Shown one piece after another: positions 33,061 to 42,234 of a stretch of DNA of 64,000 bases (position 1 is the stretch's first letter; every line of letters starts with the position of its first letter). The translations under genes and the position numbers were made by a program. Origin of the DNA: JAHEJE01 sp965216335. Its GTDB lineage: Bacteria > Pseudomonadota > Alphaproteobacteria > Rhizobiales > Aestuariivirgaceae. Under the pieces are notes generated by a model. It had not been told where the DNA came from. It did no database searches and saw only the letters and a list, made by a program, of their open reading frames with translations. The stretch covers positions 186,001-250,000 of the forward strand of contig OZ244154.1 of the NCBI GenBank assembly GCA_965216335.1. Direction: 5' to 3'.

Positions 33061-34194
33061 ATGGCCTGGTCAACGGACAAGACAACCGTCAATTCGTGGA
33101 ACGAGTGGGACCCGCTCAAGCACATTATCGTCGGTGTTGCCGACGGTGGCTGCATCCCGCCGTCCGAACCGGCTCTCGATGCCAAGGTTCCGGAGGACTC
33201 AGATATGCGCGGCCAGTGGGGCCCGCGCCCGCAGGACACCGTCGACAGGGCCAACGAACTGCTCGATGGATTTGCGAAAATTCTCGAGAGCCGCGGCGTC
33301 AAGGTCGACCGCCCGACGCCTTTGGACTTCAATCAGCCGGTGTCAACGCCGGACTGGACGACAGGCTCGATGTTCGGCTGCATGCCGCCGCGCGATGTTA
33401 TCCTCACCGTCGGCTCGGAAATGCTCGAAGCCACCATGAGCTACCGCTGCCGCTGGCACGAGTACCTGTGCTACCGCCCGCTTCTGCAGAAATATTACAA
33501 CGAAGACCCCAACATGCGCCACGAGGCCGCGCCCAAGCCGCGCCTCACCGATGCCGATTATCACCCGGACTATCTCTCAGAAGACATCGGCATTGAAAGG
33601 CGCCTGGAATGGACTGCGGCCAAGCATTTTGTGACAACTGAGGAAGAGCCGCTGTTCGACGCCGCCGACGTGCTCCGCTTTGGCAAAGACCTGGTGGTGC
33701 AGCACGGCTTCACCACCAACCTGAAGGGCATCGACTGGCTGCAGCGCCATTTCCCGGAACACCGGGTGCATGCTGTCAACTTCCCTGGCGATCCGTACCC
33801 GATCCACATCGACGCCACCTTCACCCCGCTGCGCCCCGGCCTGATCATCAACAACCCGGTACGCCGCCTGCCGGACGACCAGCGCAAGCTGTTCAACGAC
33901 AACGGCTGGGAGATCATCGACGCCGCTCAGCCGGCCCACAACCAGCCGCCGCCGCTGTGCTATTCCTCCGTGTGGCTGTCGATGAACGTGCTGATGATCG
34001 ACGAAAAGACCGTGTGCTGCGAGGCCTCGGAGGTCTACCAGATGGAACAGTTCGACAAGCTCGGCTTCGAGGTCGTGCCGGTGCCCTTCCGCGACGCCTA
34101 CGCCTTCGGCGGCGCGCTTCATTGCGCCACGACGGATGTTTATCGCGAAGGTACCTGCCAGGACTACTTCCCCAAGCAGTTCAGGGAAATCTGA
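33061..34194 (+). CDS. Glycine amidinotransferase-like protein
   Basis: Protein of 377 aa of the guanidino-group-modifying superfamily. Catalytic positions are visible as DAADVLRFGKD (Asp), DPYPIHIDATFTPL (His), and GGALHCATTDVYREG with Cys355. AGAT transfers the amidino group of Arg to Gly or similar amines. MFGCMPPRDVILTVGSEMLE is the family's substrate-entry region. It heads a row of metabolic genes; the amine acceptor cannot be told from sequence. Confidence 0.9.
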   Translation: MAWSTDKTTVNSWNEWDPLKHIIVGVADGGCIPPSEPALDAKVPEDSDMRGQWGPRPQDTVDRANELLDGFAKILESRGVKVDRPTPLDFNQPVSTPDWTTGSMFGCMPPRDVILTVGSEMLEATMSYRCRWHEYLCYRPLLQKYYNEDPNMRHEAAPKPRLTDADYHPDYLSEDIGIERRLEWTAAKHFVTTEEEPLFDAADVLRFGKDLVVQHGFTTNLKGIDWLQRHFPEHRVHAVNFPGDPYPIHIDATFTPLRPGLIINNPVRRLPDDQRKLFNDNGWEIIDAAQPAHNQPPPLCYSSVWLSMNVLMIDEKTVCCEASEVYQMEQFDKLGFEVVPVPFRDAYAFGGALHCATTDVYREGTCQDYFPKQFREI

Positions 34195-34299
34195 CCGGAC
34201 AGTTTTTCTCACGTCGCAGTGCGCATTTCGGTCATTGATTTTTGCCCATCCCTGTGAGCACACTCGCGCCTGGAATTGCGCTGATTTGGGGAGGCGGGA

Positions 34300-35379
34300 A
34301 TGGTCAAGGCAGCCGTGTGCCGGGAGTTCGGCAAGCCGTTGGTGATTGAGGATGTTTCGCTGGCCGAACCCGGCCCGCGCGAAGTGTCGGTCGACATCAA
34401 GGCCTGCGCGATCTGTCATAGCGATATCTTTTATGCCGAAGGCGCCTGGGGCGGTACCTTGCCGGCGGTTTATGGCCATGAGGCCGCCGGTGTGGTGAGC
34501 GCGGTTGGACAGGGCGTCCGCAATGTCAAGCCGGGCGATCATGTGGTTGTGACGCTGGTGCGCTCATGTGGCGAATGCCCTTGCTGTGCCAAGGGATATT
34601 ACGGCTCCTGTGAAAGCACCTTTCCGCTCGATGCAAAAACGCCACTGGCCGATGGCGGCGGCGCACCCATCGTCCACGGCCTGCGCACCGGGGCCTTTGC
34701 CGAACGAGCGGTCGTCGATGCCTCGCAGGTGGTGGCCATCGATGACGATGTGCCGTTCGAGAGCGCTTCGCTGCTCGCGTGTGGTGTGATCACCGGCCTT
34801 GGCGCGGTGATCAACACCGCAAAGGTCGAGCAGGGTGCCAATGTGGTGGTCATCGGCTGCGGCGGTGTTGGACTGAATGCGGTACAGGGTGCGCGGCTGG
34901 CCGGGGCAGGGCGGATCATTGCCGCGGATATTTCACAGGACAAGCTGGACGCCGCCATGGATTTCGGTGCCACCGATGCCCTGCGCGCCGATGCCAACGA
35001 CTTTGCTGATCGCGTGAAGGATCTGACCGGACGTGGTGCGGACTATGTTTTCGTCACCGTGGGTGCGAAACCGGCCTTCGACCAGTCCTATGACCTGCTC
35101 GCCAAAGGCGGTGCGCTGGTGCTGGTCGGCATGCCGGCGGAGGGGGTGACGTCCGAGTATGACATTCTCACCATCGCCAACGACACCAAGCGCATCCTCG
35201 GTTCCAAGATGGGCTCGTCGAACATCCATGTCGATCTGCCGAACCTTGTCGTCATGTACAAACAGGGCCGTCTGAAGCTCGATGAACTGGTCACCGGGCG
35301 CTATGAACTGGATCAGATCAACGAGGCGATCGATCAGGTCAACCGCGGCGAAGCGCTGCGCAACGTCATCGTGTTCTGA
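34300..35379 (+). CDS. Zinc-dependent alcohol dehydrogenase
   Basis: Protein of 359 aa, MDR family. Catalytic zinc ligands are Cys39 (CAICHSD) and His60 with Glu61 (GHEAAG). The structural zinc site is Cys90, Cys93, Cys96 and Cys104. The NAD site is VVVIGCGGVGLNAVQGARLAG. The sequence is close to class III-like and aryl-alcohol types. Second gene of the cluster. Confidence 0.92.
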   Translation: MVKAAVCREFGKPLVIEDVSLAEPGPREVSVDIKACAICHSDIFYAEGAWGGTLPAVYGHEAAGVVSAVGQGVRNVKPGDHVVVTLVRSCGECPCCAKGYYGSCESTFPLDAKTPLADGGGAPIVHGLRTGAFAERAVVDASQVVAIDDDVPFESASLLACGVITGLGAVINTAKVEQGANVVVIGCGGVGLNAVQGARLAGAGRIIAADISQDKLDAAMDFGATDALRADANDFADRVKDLTGRGADYVFVTVGAKPAFDQSYDLLAKGGALVLVGMPAEGVTSEYDILTIANDTKRILGSKMGSSNIHVDLPNLVVMYKQGRLKLDELVTGRYELDQINEAIDQVNRGEALRNVIVF

Positions 35380-35388
35380 CATCCGGCG

Positions 35389-36990
35389 ATGCCTGACGTC
35401 CGGCCCAACATCATCCTGATCCTCGCCGATGACATGGGTTTTGCTGACATCGGCTGCATGGGCTCGGAAATCAAGACGCCCAACATCGACAGTCTTGCAG
35501 CCGACGGCGCGCTGCTCACCGCGATGTACAATTGCGCCCGTTGCTGTCCGACCCGGGCGGCGCTGCTCACCGGCACCTATCCGCACAAGGCCGGCATCGG
35601 CCATATGGGGTTGAATCTCGGCACAGCGGCCTACCAGGGTTATCTGCGCAACGACACCGCAACCATCGCCGAGGTGTTGCGCGAGGCTGGCTTTACCACG
35701 CTGATGTCCGGCAAGTGGCATGTCGGCGGCGAGTTCGATGCCCGCGAAACCGATGACTGGCGGCCAGGTGACATCGATCACCCGACCCCGCGCCAACGCG
35801 GCTTCGACCGCTTCTACGGTATTCTCGACGGTGCCTGCAGTTTCTTCTCGCCGCACTACGTCATGCACGACGACGACCGCACAGAGGTGTCGCCGGAGGG
35901 GTTTCATTTAACCGATGCGATCAGTGACAAGGCAGTGCAGATGATCCGCGATGCGGCCTCCAGCAGCAAACCGTTCTTCCTCTATGCCGCCTACACCGCG
36001 CCGCACTGGCCGTTGCATGCCCACGACGAGGACATCGCCAGGTACGATGGGGTCTATGCCCAAGGCTGGGACCACTGCCGCACCGCGCGGCATGAGGAGA
36101 TGAACGGCCGCGGCATCCTGAAGGCGAGTTGGGACATCTCCCCGCGCGATGCCGAGGCACCGCCCTGGGCAAGTGTCGGGGAACAAGATTGGGAAGCCGC
36201 CCGCATGGCCGTCTATGCAGCCATGGTCGACCGCATGGATCAGGGCATCGGCCGAATTCTTGCTGAACTGGACCGGCAGGGTATCGCCGACGACACCATC
36301 GTCATGTTCCTGTCCGACAACGGCGGCTGTGCCGAGTTCATGGCCGAGGACGGCTGGGGCCAGTTCTATCCGCGCCGGAACCTGGACGGCAGCACGGTGA
36401 CCTATGGCAACATGCCAAACCTGCGCCCTGGCGGCAGGCAGACATTCATGAGCTACGATCTGCCATGGGCAAATGTCTCCAACGCCCCGTTCCGGCTTTA
36501 CAAACACTGGGTTCACGAAGGCGGCATCTCGACGCCGTTGGTGGTTCGCTGGTCAAAGAAAATGACAGGGCCGAACATCCATCATCAGGCTTGCCACGTC
36601 GTCGATATCATGCCGACCCTGCTGGAGGCGGCGGGCGTGGGTTATCCTGCGGAAATGGGCGGCCATGCCCTGCAGGATCTCGATGGTGAAAGCCTTGTGC
36701 CGCTACTCGCTGGCAAGACGTGGGAACGAGAGCAGCCGATCTTCTGGGAGCATGAGGGCAACAGCGCCATCCGCCTCGGGCAGTGGAAACTGGTGCGAAG
36801 GCATGGGCATGACTGGGAACTTTACGACATGGAAGCCGATCGTACGGAATTGACCGATTTACGGGCGCGCAACGGCGATCTGGCAGCTGACCTCTTGCGT
36901 GAGTATGACGGCTGGGCAGCGAGCATCGGCGTGCGCGACTGGAACCAACTGCAAGGCGTGATCAAATGCGTCTGGGGCATCGAAGATTAG
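35389..36990 (+). CDS. Sulfatase (formylglycine-dependent)
   Basis: Protein of 533 aa. PNIILILADDMGFADIG gives the metal Asp pair. CCPTRAALLTGTYPHKAGIGHMG is the sulfatase signature with Cys52 in C-x-P-x-R, the residue turned into formylglycine. Later landmarks are SGKWHVGGEF and FLSDNGGCAEF. It has no obvious signal peptide, so it is cytoplasmic. Starts nine bases after the dehydrogenase. The substrate is unknown; a cytoplasmic sulfatase suggests sulfated small molecules taken up first. Confidence 0.93.
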   Translation: MPDVRPNIILILADDMGFADIGCMGSEIKTPNIDSLAADGALLTAMYNCARCCPTRAALLTGTYPHKAGIGHMGLNLGTAAYQGYLRNDTATIAEVLREAGFTTLMSGKWHVGGEFDARETDDWRPGDIDHPTPRQRGFDRFYGILDGACSFFSPHYVMHDDDRTEVSPEGFHLTDAISDKAVQMIRDAASSSKPFFLYAAYTAPHWPLHAHDEDIARYDGVYAQGWDHCRTARHEEMNGRGILKASWDISPRDAEAPPWASVGEQDWEAARMAVYAAMVDRMDQGIGRILAELDRQGIADDTIVMFLSDNGGCAEFMAEDGWGQFYPRRNLDGSTVTYGNMPNLRPGGRQTFMSYDLPWANVSNAPFRLYKHWVHEGGISTPLVVRWSKKMTGPNIHHQACHVVDIMPTLLEAAGVGYPAEMGGHALQDLDGESLVPLLAGKTWEREQPIFWEHEGNSAIRLGQWKLVRRHGHDWELYDMEADRTELTDLRARNGDLAADLLREYDGWAASIGVRDWNQLQGVIKCVWGIED

Positions 36991-37005
36991 TCGAAAGGAC
37001 CGGCC

Positions 37006-38208
37006 ATGAAGATCAAGGATCTCAAGACGTTCATCGTCGGCAATCCACCGCCGACCACCGGCGGACGCTATTTTATCTTCGTCAAGCTGACCACCGACAA
37101 TGGCATCAATGGCATCGGCGAGGTCTACAGCGCCACCTTCATGCCCGAAACCGTGCGGGCGATGATCGAGGACGTCTTTGAGCACCATGTGCTTGGCATG
37201 GACCCGTTCCGCATCGAGGAGTTGTGGCGCAATGTCTATGGGCGCGGCTACACCGGCCGTCCCGACACCTCGTTGCAGGGTGTGCTGAGCGGTCTGGAGA
37301 TTGCCTTGTGGGACATCAAGGGCAAGGCAACCGGCAAGCCGGTTTATGACCTGCTGGGTGGCAGGGTGCAGGAAAAACTGCGCTCCTACACCTACCTCTA
37401 TCCCACCGAGGGCGACGTTTATGACGATCCGGCTGTCTATCGTGATCCGGATGTGGCGGCAGAAACGGCGGCGAAATACGTCGCGCAGGGCTTCACCGGC
37501 ATCAAGTTCGACCCTGCCGGTGACTTTTCCACCTTCGATCCGCGCATGCCGAGCCTGGAGCGCATGGAACTGTCGGAACGGTTCTGCAGCAGGATCCGCG
37601 AGGCCGTCGGCAACAAAGCCGATCTGTTGTTTGGCACCCATGGCCAGTTCACCACCGCCGGCGCCATCCGCCTGGCGCGCAGGTTGGAGAAGTACGATCC
37701 GCTGTGGTTTGAGGAACCGGTGCCGCCGGAAATACCGGAAGAAATGGCTCGCGTGGCGCGCCAGACCACCATCCCGATTTCGACCGGTGAACGCCTGACC
37801 ACCAAGTACGAGTTCGCCCGCGTGCTGCAGCTTCAGGCCGCGAGCATTCTGCAGTTCGCCATCGGCCGGGTCGGTGGCCTGCTGGAAGCCAAGAAGATCG
37901 CATCGATGGCCGAAGCCCACTACGCCCAGATCGCACCGCACCTCTATGCCGGGCCAATCGAGGGCGCTGCCAACATCCACCTGTCTGCCGCCTCGCCAAA
38001 CTTCCTCATCCAGGAAAGCATCCAGACCTGGAGCGGCTTCCATGCCGAAATCCTCAGGAAACCGGTCAAGTGGCAGGATGGCTACATCATCCTGCCCACC
38101 GAGCCCGGCCTGGGTGTGGAACTGAACGAAGACGTTGCAAACGCACACCCGTATGAAGGCGATGAACTGCATCTCGTCCCAGTCGAAGGCCCAGTGGTGC
38201 TTGATTGA
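37006..38208 (+). CDS. Mandelate racemase/enolase-superfamily protein
   Basis: Protein of 400 aa. Capping domain, then barrel: GIKFDPAGD (Lys167), WFEEPVPPE and STGERL metal Glu residues, and IAPHLYAG with acid/base His312. The usual Asp of the His-Asp dyad (in a QPDI-type motif) is Ala285 in QFAIGRVGG. It could be a sugar-acid dehydratase subgroup that works without that Asp, or have reduced activity. Follows the sulfatase by 15 bases and closes the operon. Confidence 0.88.
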   Translation: MKIKDLKTFIVGNPPPTTGGRYFIFVKLTTDNGINGIGEVYSATFMPETVRAMIEDVFEHHVLGMDPFRIEELWRNVYGRGYTGRPDTSLQGVLSGLEIALWDIKGKATGKPVYDLLGGRVQEKLRSYTYLYPTEGDVYDDPAVYRDPDVAAETAAKYVAQGFTGIKFDPAGDFSTFDPRMPSLERMELSERFCSRIREAVGNKADLLFGTHGQFTTAGAIRLARRLEKYDPLWFEEPVPPEIPEEMARVARQTTIPISTGERLTTKYEFARVLQLQAASILQFAIGRVGGLLEAKKIASMAEAHYAQIAPHLYAGPIEGAANIHLSAASPNFLIQESIQTWSGFHAEILRKPVKWQDGYIILPTEPGLGVELNEDVANAHPYEGDELHLVPVEGPVVLD

Positions 38209-38592
38209 TGATGCCGCTGTGACACCAGTTTCGATACAAACATGGCTCTCCCGCAACATTCTTCGTCATTGCCGCGACAAGCCCGGCGCTGTCCGGTCTA
38301 ACTTCGTTGTGAGTGTGAAATGCCTTTCAAAATCGAAGTTTAAAGCGAATAATTTGATGACTGGACGTGGAATCAGCATGGCCCAAATTTCCCCTCCCCC
38401 AGAAAGGAGGGTAGGGAGGGGGTTGATGGCGGTGCAACACATTGACTTCATTGCGTTTTGCACCGCCATCAACCCCCATCCCAACCTTCCCCCTTCCTGG
38501 GGGAAGGAGTCATGCTTGCTGAACCGGAGAACAGTGGGACAAGCCCGGTGATAACGGCGTGATAGTGGCACTCGGCAAAAGAGGAAAAACCC
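38209..38592. other. Gene-free stretch with inverted repeat
   Basis: Contains the long inverted repeat 38388-38509 described separately. The first 170 bases are AT-rich with no gene seen. Confidence 0.5.
38388..38509. repeat. Long intergenic inverted repeat
   Basis: GGGGGTTGATGGCGGTGCAA (38418-38437) is exactly inverted at 38458-38477; outer arms extend the match imperfectly for about 30 more bases. The loop is about 20 bases. On RNA this forms a very stable hairpin between the enolase-like gene and the dehydrogenase that follows. It shares the C-rich style of the repeat at 1533-1682 but not its sequence. Confidence 0.75.
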
Positions 38593-39558
38593 ATGAAAGT
38601 TGGATTCATCGGACTTGGCAATGTCGGCGGTAAACTGTCGGGCAGCCTGCTGCGCAACGGCGTTGACCTGACAGTGCGCGACCTCAACAAGGAACTGGCC
38701 CAGCCGTTTCTCGACAAGGGTGCCAAATGGGCAGATAGCCCGAAGGAGATGGCAAAAAGCTGCGATCTGGTCATTACATGTCTGCCGAGCCCGGCGGCCA
38801 GCGCGGCGGTGATGGAGGCCGAGGATGGTATTCTGGCCGGTCTCGGCGAGGGCAAAATCTGGGCCGAGATGAGCACCACGGATGAAGCGGAGGTCAAGCG
38901 CCTCGGCGCCAAGGTGAAAGAAAAAGGCGCCGCGCCGGTCGATTGCCCGGTCTCGGGCGGCTGCCACCGCGCCGCAACCGGCAACATTTCGATTTTCGCC
39001 GGCTGCGACCGCGAGACCTTCGAGCGCATGCTGCCGATCCTCACCACCATGGGCCGCCGCATCCTGCACACCGGCGAACTGGGCAGCGCCTCGGTGCTAA
39101 AGGTGGTGACCAACTACCTCGCCACCGCCAACCTGCTTACCTGCGCCGAAGCGCTCACCACCTGCAAACAGGCGGGGATGGACTTGAACGTCGCTTACGA
39201 GGCAATCCGCATTTCTTCGGGAAATTCATTCGTGCACGAGACCGAAAGCCAGGTCATCCTCAACGGCTCGCGAGACATCAACTTCACCATGGACCTGGTG
39301 TCCAAGGACATCGGCCTGTTTCAGGCCGTCGCCGACCGCGCCGGCGTGGAGCTGGAGATAAATCCGCTTATGATCAGGATCTTCAAGGACGGCGAGGCCC
39401 GCTACGGCTCGCGCGAACTTTCACCCAACATCATCAGACGTCTGGAAGACGCCTGCGGCGCCGAGGTGCTCGCGCCGGGTTTTCCGCCGGAAATGACCGA
39501 CGACGAGCCGGAGGAGCCGGGTTACGAAGTGATGGTCGAGCACCGCGCTGACCAGTAA
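38593..39558 (+). CDS. 3-hydroxyisobutyrate dehydrogenase-family oxidoreductase
   Basis: Protein of 321 aa. The NAD(P) site is VGFIGLGNVGGKLSGSLLRNG. The substrate loop DCPVSGGCHRAATGNISIF and the catalytic Lys region SVLKVVTNYLATANL are both present. Family members oxidise beta-hydroxyacids such as 3-hydroxyisobutyrate, tartronate semialdehyde or sulfolactaldehyde-type substrates. The long hairpin upstream may separate its transcript from the sulfatase cluster. Confidence 0.88.
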   Translation: MKVGFIGLGNVGGKLSGSLLRNGVDLTVRDLNKELAQPFLDKGAKWADSPKEMAKSCDLVITCLPSPAASAAVMEAEDGILAGLGEGKIWAEMSTTDEAEVKRLGAKVKEKGAAPVDCPVSGGCHRAATGNISIFAGCDRETFERMLPILTTMGRRILHTGELGSASVLKVVTNYLATANLLTCAEALTTCKQAGMDLNVAYEAIRISSGNSFVHETESQVILNGSRDINFTMDLVSKDIGLFQAVADRAGVELEINPLMIRIFKDGEARYGSRELSPNIIRRLEDACGAEVLAPGFPPEMTDDEPEEPGYEVMVEHRADQ

Positions 39559-39624
39559 CGGCGCATTAGGCAGCCGGCGCAGGGCCACTGGCCGCCCGCT
39601 GGTTTGAGTGCTATCCTTTTGGCT

Positions 39625-40161
39625 ATGCAAGCTGTTGCCGACAGTGCCGAGGATTTCGCACCTGCCGAAGCCGAGGTGCGCCGCCGCCTGCTGCTACGCC
39701 GTCCGGATTGGTTCATGGCGCTGATCCTGCTTGTCGTTGCCCTTCCCAACGATGTTCTGGAGTGGTTCACCGTGCCGCGTTGGCCCAGCGGTTGGGAATG
39801 GGGCCTGCTCGCCATCATGGCGCTGCTGTGCACCGCCAATCCCTGGGCATTGCTGAAGCGCACACCCGTCATGGTGCTGAAGCCGGAAGGCTTTGCGCTG
39901 CCTGATTACTATGAGGATATCGTGCCCTGGGATGCCGTCAAGATGCTCGAGCGCAACGGCCAGACCATCCGTATGACGATCGCCGAAGGCCAGCGCTTCG
40001 GGCGCAAACGCATCTTGTATTACCGCATGTTTCCCGAGCAGGCACGTTACAAGAAAGATGATTTCCAGGTGGTCGATTGCAACAGGTGTGATTGGAGCGC
40101 GCGCGACCTTTTGGCGTTCATGGAGCGCCATGTTGGAGCGGCAAACGGCTCAACCGCCTGA
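39625..40161 (+). CDS. Membrane protein of unknown function
   Basis: Protein of 178 aa from ATG 39625. Two membrane helices (WFMALILLVVALPNDVLEWF, EWGLLAIMALLCTANPWALL) are followed by a PH-like/DUF cytoplasmic domain with LPDYYEDIVPWDAVKMLERNG, a pattern of bacterial membrane proteins that keep a YcxB-like domain. It converges with the aminotransferase gene, overlapping by 12 bases. Confidence 0.7.
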   Translation: MQAVADSAEDFAPAEAEVRRRLLLRRPDWFMALILLVVALPNDVLEWFTVPRWPSGWEWGLLAIMALLCTANPWALLKRTPVMVLKPEGFALPDYYEDIVPWDAVKMLERNGQTIRMTIAEGQRFGRKRILYYRMFPEQARYKKDDFQVVDCNRCDWSARDLLAFMERHVGAANGSTA

Positions 40162-41328
40162 CTGGCTCTCGACAAGCCGCTGCGCCACTTCCGGCATCAT
40201 ATCAGCTTCGACATTGGCAAAGGCAATGCGCAGGTAGCGTTCCTGACTTGGCCCGAACATGGCGCCGGGCAGCACCAGGATATCCTGACGCCCGGCCAGG
40301 CGGCGCGCCACGGTAAAGCTGTCCTCGCCGTCGAATGGATGCCGCAGATAACCGAAGAAGGCACCGGAACTGATGAGTTCATAGCGCAGCCCCGGCGCCG
40401 CAACGGCCGCGCGGAATGCCTTCAGCCGGCCGGCGATTTCCGCTTCCTTTTCAGCCTTCCAGGCCTCCAGGTGCCGCAGACCGAACAATGCCGCATCCTG
40501 GGCGATGCGCGGCGCACAGATGGCCACACAATCCATCAGCTTTTCCAGCTCCTCCACGAGACGCGGATGGGCTGCCAGCCCGCCGACCCGGTAGCCGGTC
40601 AAAGAGAACACCTTGGAAAAGCTGTACAGGTGAATGAACGTGTCCTGCCAGTTCGGTCTCGTGAACAGGTGATGCGGTGCCGCACGCTGGTCCGTCCGAA
40701 AGTCCTTGTAGGTCTCGTCGATCAGCAATGCGGCGCCGTGCTTTGCCGCCAGGTCGAAAAACCCGTCGATCAGCGGTGGCGGGTAGATCGCCCCGGTCGG
40801 GTTGTTCGGCGTGACGAGCACGATGGCGCGGGTGTCTGCATCGATCAACGCTGCGGCCTCACCCGGGTCCGGCAAAAGTCCGGTCTCAGCCCGGCAGGGC
40901 AGGGTACGAACCTCGATGCCGTTCATCTCCAGCCACATCTTGTGATTGAAGAAAAAGGGCTCCGACAACAGCACATTTGAACCGGGCTGTGCCAGGGCGA
41001 GCACCGCCAGACAGAACGCTTGATTGCCGCCGGCGGTTATGGCGATGTTGTCCGCCTCCAGTTGCGCGCCATAGTCGCGGGCGATGTCGTCGGCCAGAGC
41101 CGAACGCAGAGCCGGCACGCCAAGAATGTCCGTGTACAGGCTGGTTTCGTGCAACGCCGTCCGGCCGGCGAGAAAGTCTTGCATCTCTTTGGCGGGCGGG
41201 TAACCGGGTACGGCCTGACTGAGCTGGATGAACGGCCGCGGGCGCGGTTCATCGGGCACCCAGCTGAACGCCTCGGAAATCGGTGCCGGTGGCACACCGG
41301 TGACGCTTGAACGGATCGTGTAGGGCAT
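40150..41328 (-). CDS. Class I/II aminotransferase
   Basis: Protein of 392 aa, PLP-dependent fold type I. Landmarks are TAGGNQAFCLAVLAL (phosphate-site turn), VTPNNPTGAIYP, LLIDETYKDFR, and the PLP Lys in LYSFSKVFSLTGYRVGG. The C-terminal YLRIAFANVEADMM has the carboxylate-binding Arg. The start at ATG 41328 is preferred to a GTG at 41340. Acceptor and donor are unknown. Confidence 0.9.
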   Translation of the reverse strand: MPYTIRSSVTGVPPAPISEAFSWVPDEPRPRPFIQLSQAVPGYPPAKEMQDFLAGRTALHETSLYTDILGVPALRSALADDIARDYGAQLEADNIAITAGGNQAFCLAVLALAQPGSNVLLSEPFFFNHKMWLEMNGIEVRTLPCRAETGLLPDPGEAAALIDADTRAIVLVTPNNPTGAIYPPPLIDGFFDLAAKHGAALLIDETYKDFRTDQRAAPHHLFTRPNWQDTFIHLYSFSKVFSLTGYRVGGLAAHPRLVEELEKLMDCVAICAPRIAQDAALFGLRHLEAWKAEKEAEIAGRLKAFRAAVAAPGLRYELISSGAFFGYLRHPFDGEDSFTVARRLAGRQDILVLPGAMFGPSQERYLRIAFANVEADMMPEVAQRLVESQSGG

Positions 41329-41469
41329 GGTCACACACACACTGGATGAAACGGCCGGGTTGCTATAATAAGTGCTCTAATCCTGAGGGTTGAGGTTGTA
41401 CCTGATGCCGACACATGTACGGCCTGAGGCGTAAAGGGGCAGATAAGGGGTCAGACCCCAGCATTACCG

Positions 41470-42234
41470 ATGAGTGGCAATACCACAATAGACAAACTGC
41501 TGCAGGAGCGTGGCGCCAAGCTGCACGGCAAGGGCTGCGATCAGGAAGGCGCGGTTGCCCGCGCTGAGTTGACCCAGGTTATCGAAGAGGACTACGCCTC
41601 CTTCGAGCCGCTGCGCGACATGCTGCTGAAACGTGGCCGCGCCGCGGAAGGCATCAAGCTCACACGCCAGCATGAACTGTTGTTTGAGCATCTCGATGCC
41701 CACCGCATGATCACCCGCAAGGAAGACAGCTTTCAGGCTGCATCCGTCAAGGCCAAGCGCTACTTGAGCGGCGGCTGGCTGGAGGAACTTGCCTGGCTTG
41801 CCGCCGATGCGGCCGGCGCCGATGAGGCCGTCTACGGTCAAAAGTTGATGTGGCGGGTCGGCGAATACCATGGCGAGAATGAAATCGACCTGATTCTCCG
41901 CCGCGGTGATAGACTGGGATTTGCTTCCTGCAAGGCCCTGCAGTCAGAGTTCAACGCGGAGAACCGCAAACACCGCAACCGGCTGATGGATGCCCTGCAC
42001 GAGGCCGACAACCTGGCCGATCATTTCGGCGAGCCCGGCGAGAGGGTGGCGGTTTTGGTGACGACCGATCTGTTCGATGAAGTGCGTGACGTGCCGCGCT
42101 ACATGGCGCTGATGGGCAAGGCGGCTGCACTGGATGTGCGGATCATCGCGCTTGAGGAATTGGGCTGGGTACGGCTGGTCAACGCCGTGAGTGAGTTGAT
42201 CCGGCATGACGATCTGGGAGGTAACGCGAAGTGA
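41470..42234 (+). CDS. Card1/DUF1887-like nuclease-domain protein
   Basis: Protein of 254 aa. The C-terminal half resembles the restriction-like nuclease domain of DUF1887 (Card1/Can2) proteins: GGWLEELAWLAADAAG (Glu105/106), then NEIDLILRRGDRL (Asp140) and FASCKAL (Lys155). The usual Glu two before the Lys is Ser153. The N-terminal 100 residues are helical and are not a CARF domain that I can recognise; there is no CRISPR array or cas gene in the window. It overlaps the next gene by a GTGA. Confidence 0.68.
   Translation: MSGNTTIDKLLQERGAKLHGKGCDQEGAVARAELTQVIEEDYASFEPLRDMLLKRGRAAEGIKLTRQHELLFEHLDAHRMITRKEDSFQAASVKAKRYLSGGWLEELAWLAADAAGADEAVYGQKLMWRVGEYHGENEIDLILRRGDRLGFASCKALQSEFNAENRKHRNRLMDALHEADNLADHFGEPGERVAVLVTTDLFDEVRDVPRYMALMGKAAALDVRIIALEELGWVRLVNAVSELIRHDDLGGNAK

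Noticed and set aside
32150..33085. Reverse ORF across the VIT1 gene
   Set aside because: Antisense shadow that also runs through attR; forward frame is a recognised transporter.
36859..38259. 466-codon reverse ORF across the enolase-superfamily gene
   Set aside because: Antisense shadow; the forward frame has all catalytic motifs.
41341..41469. Small gene between aminotransferase and the nuclease-like gene
   Set aside because: No ORF with a start and ribosome site; probably a promoter region.
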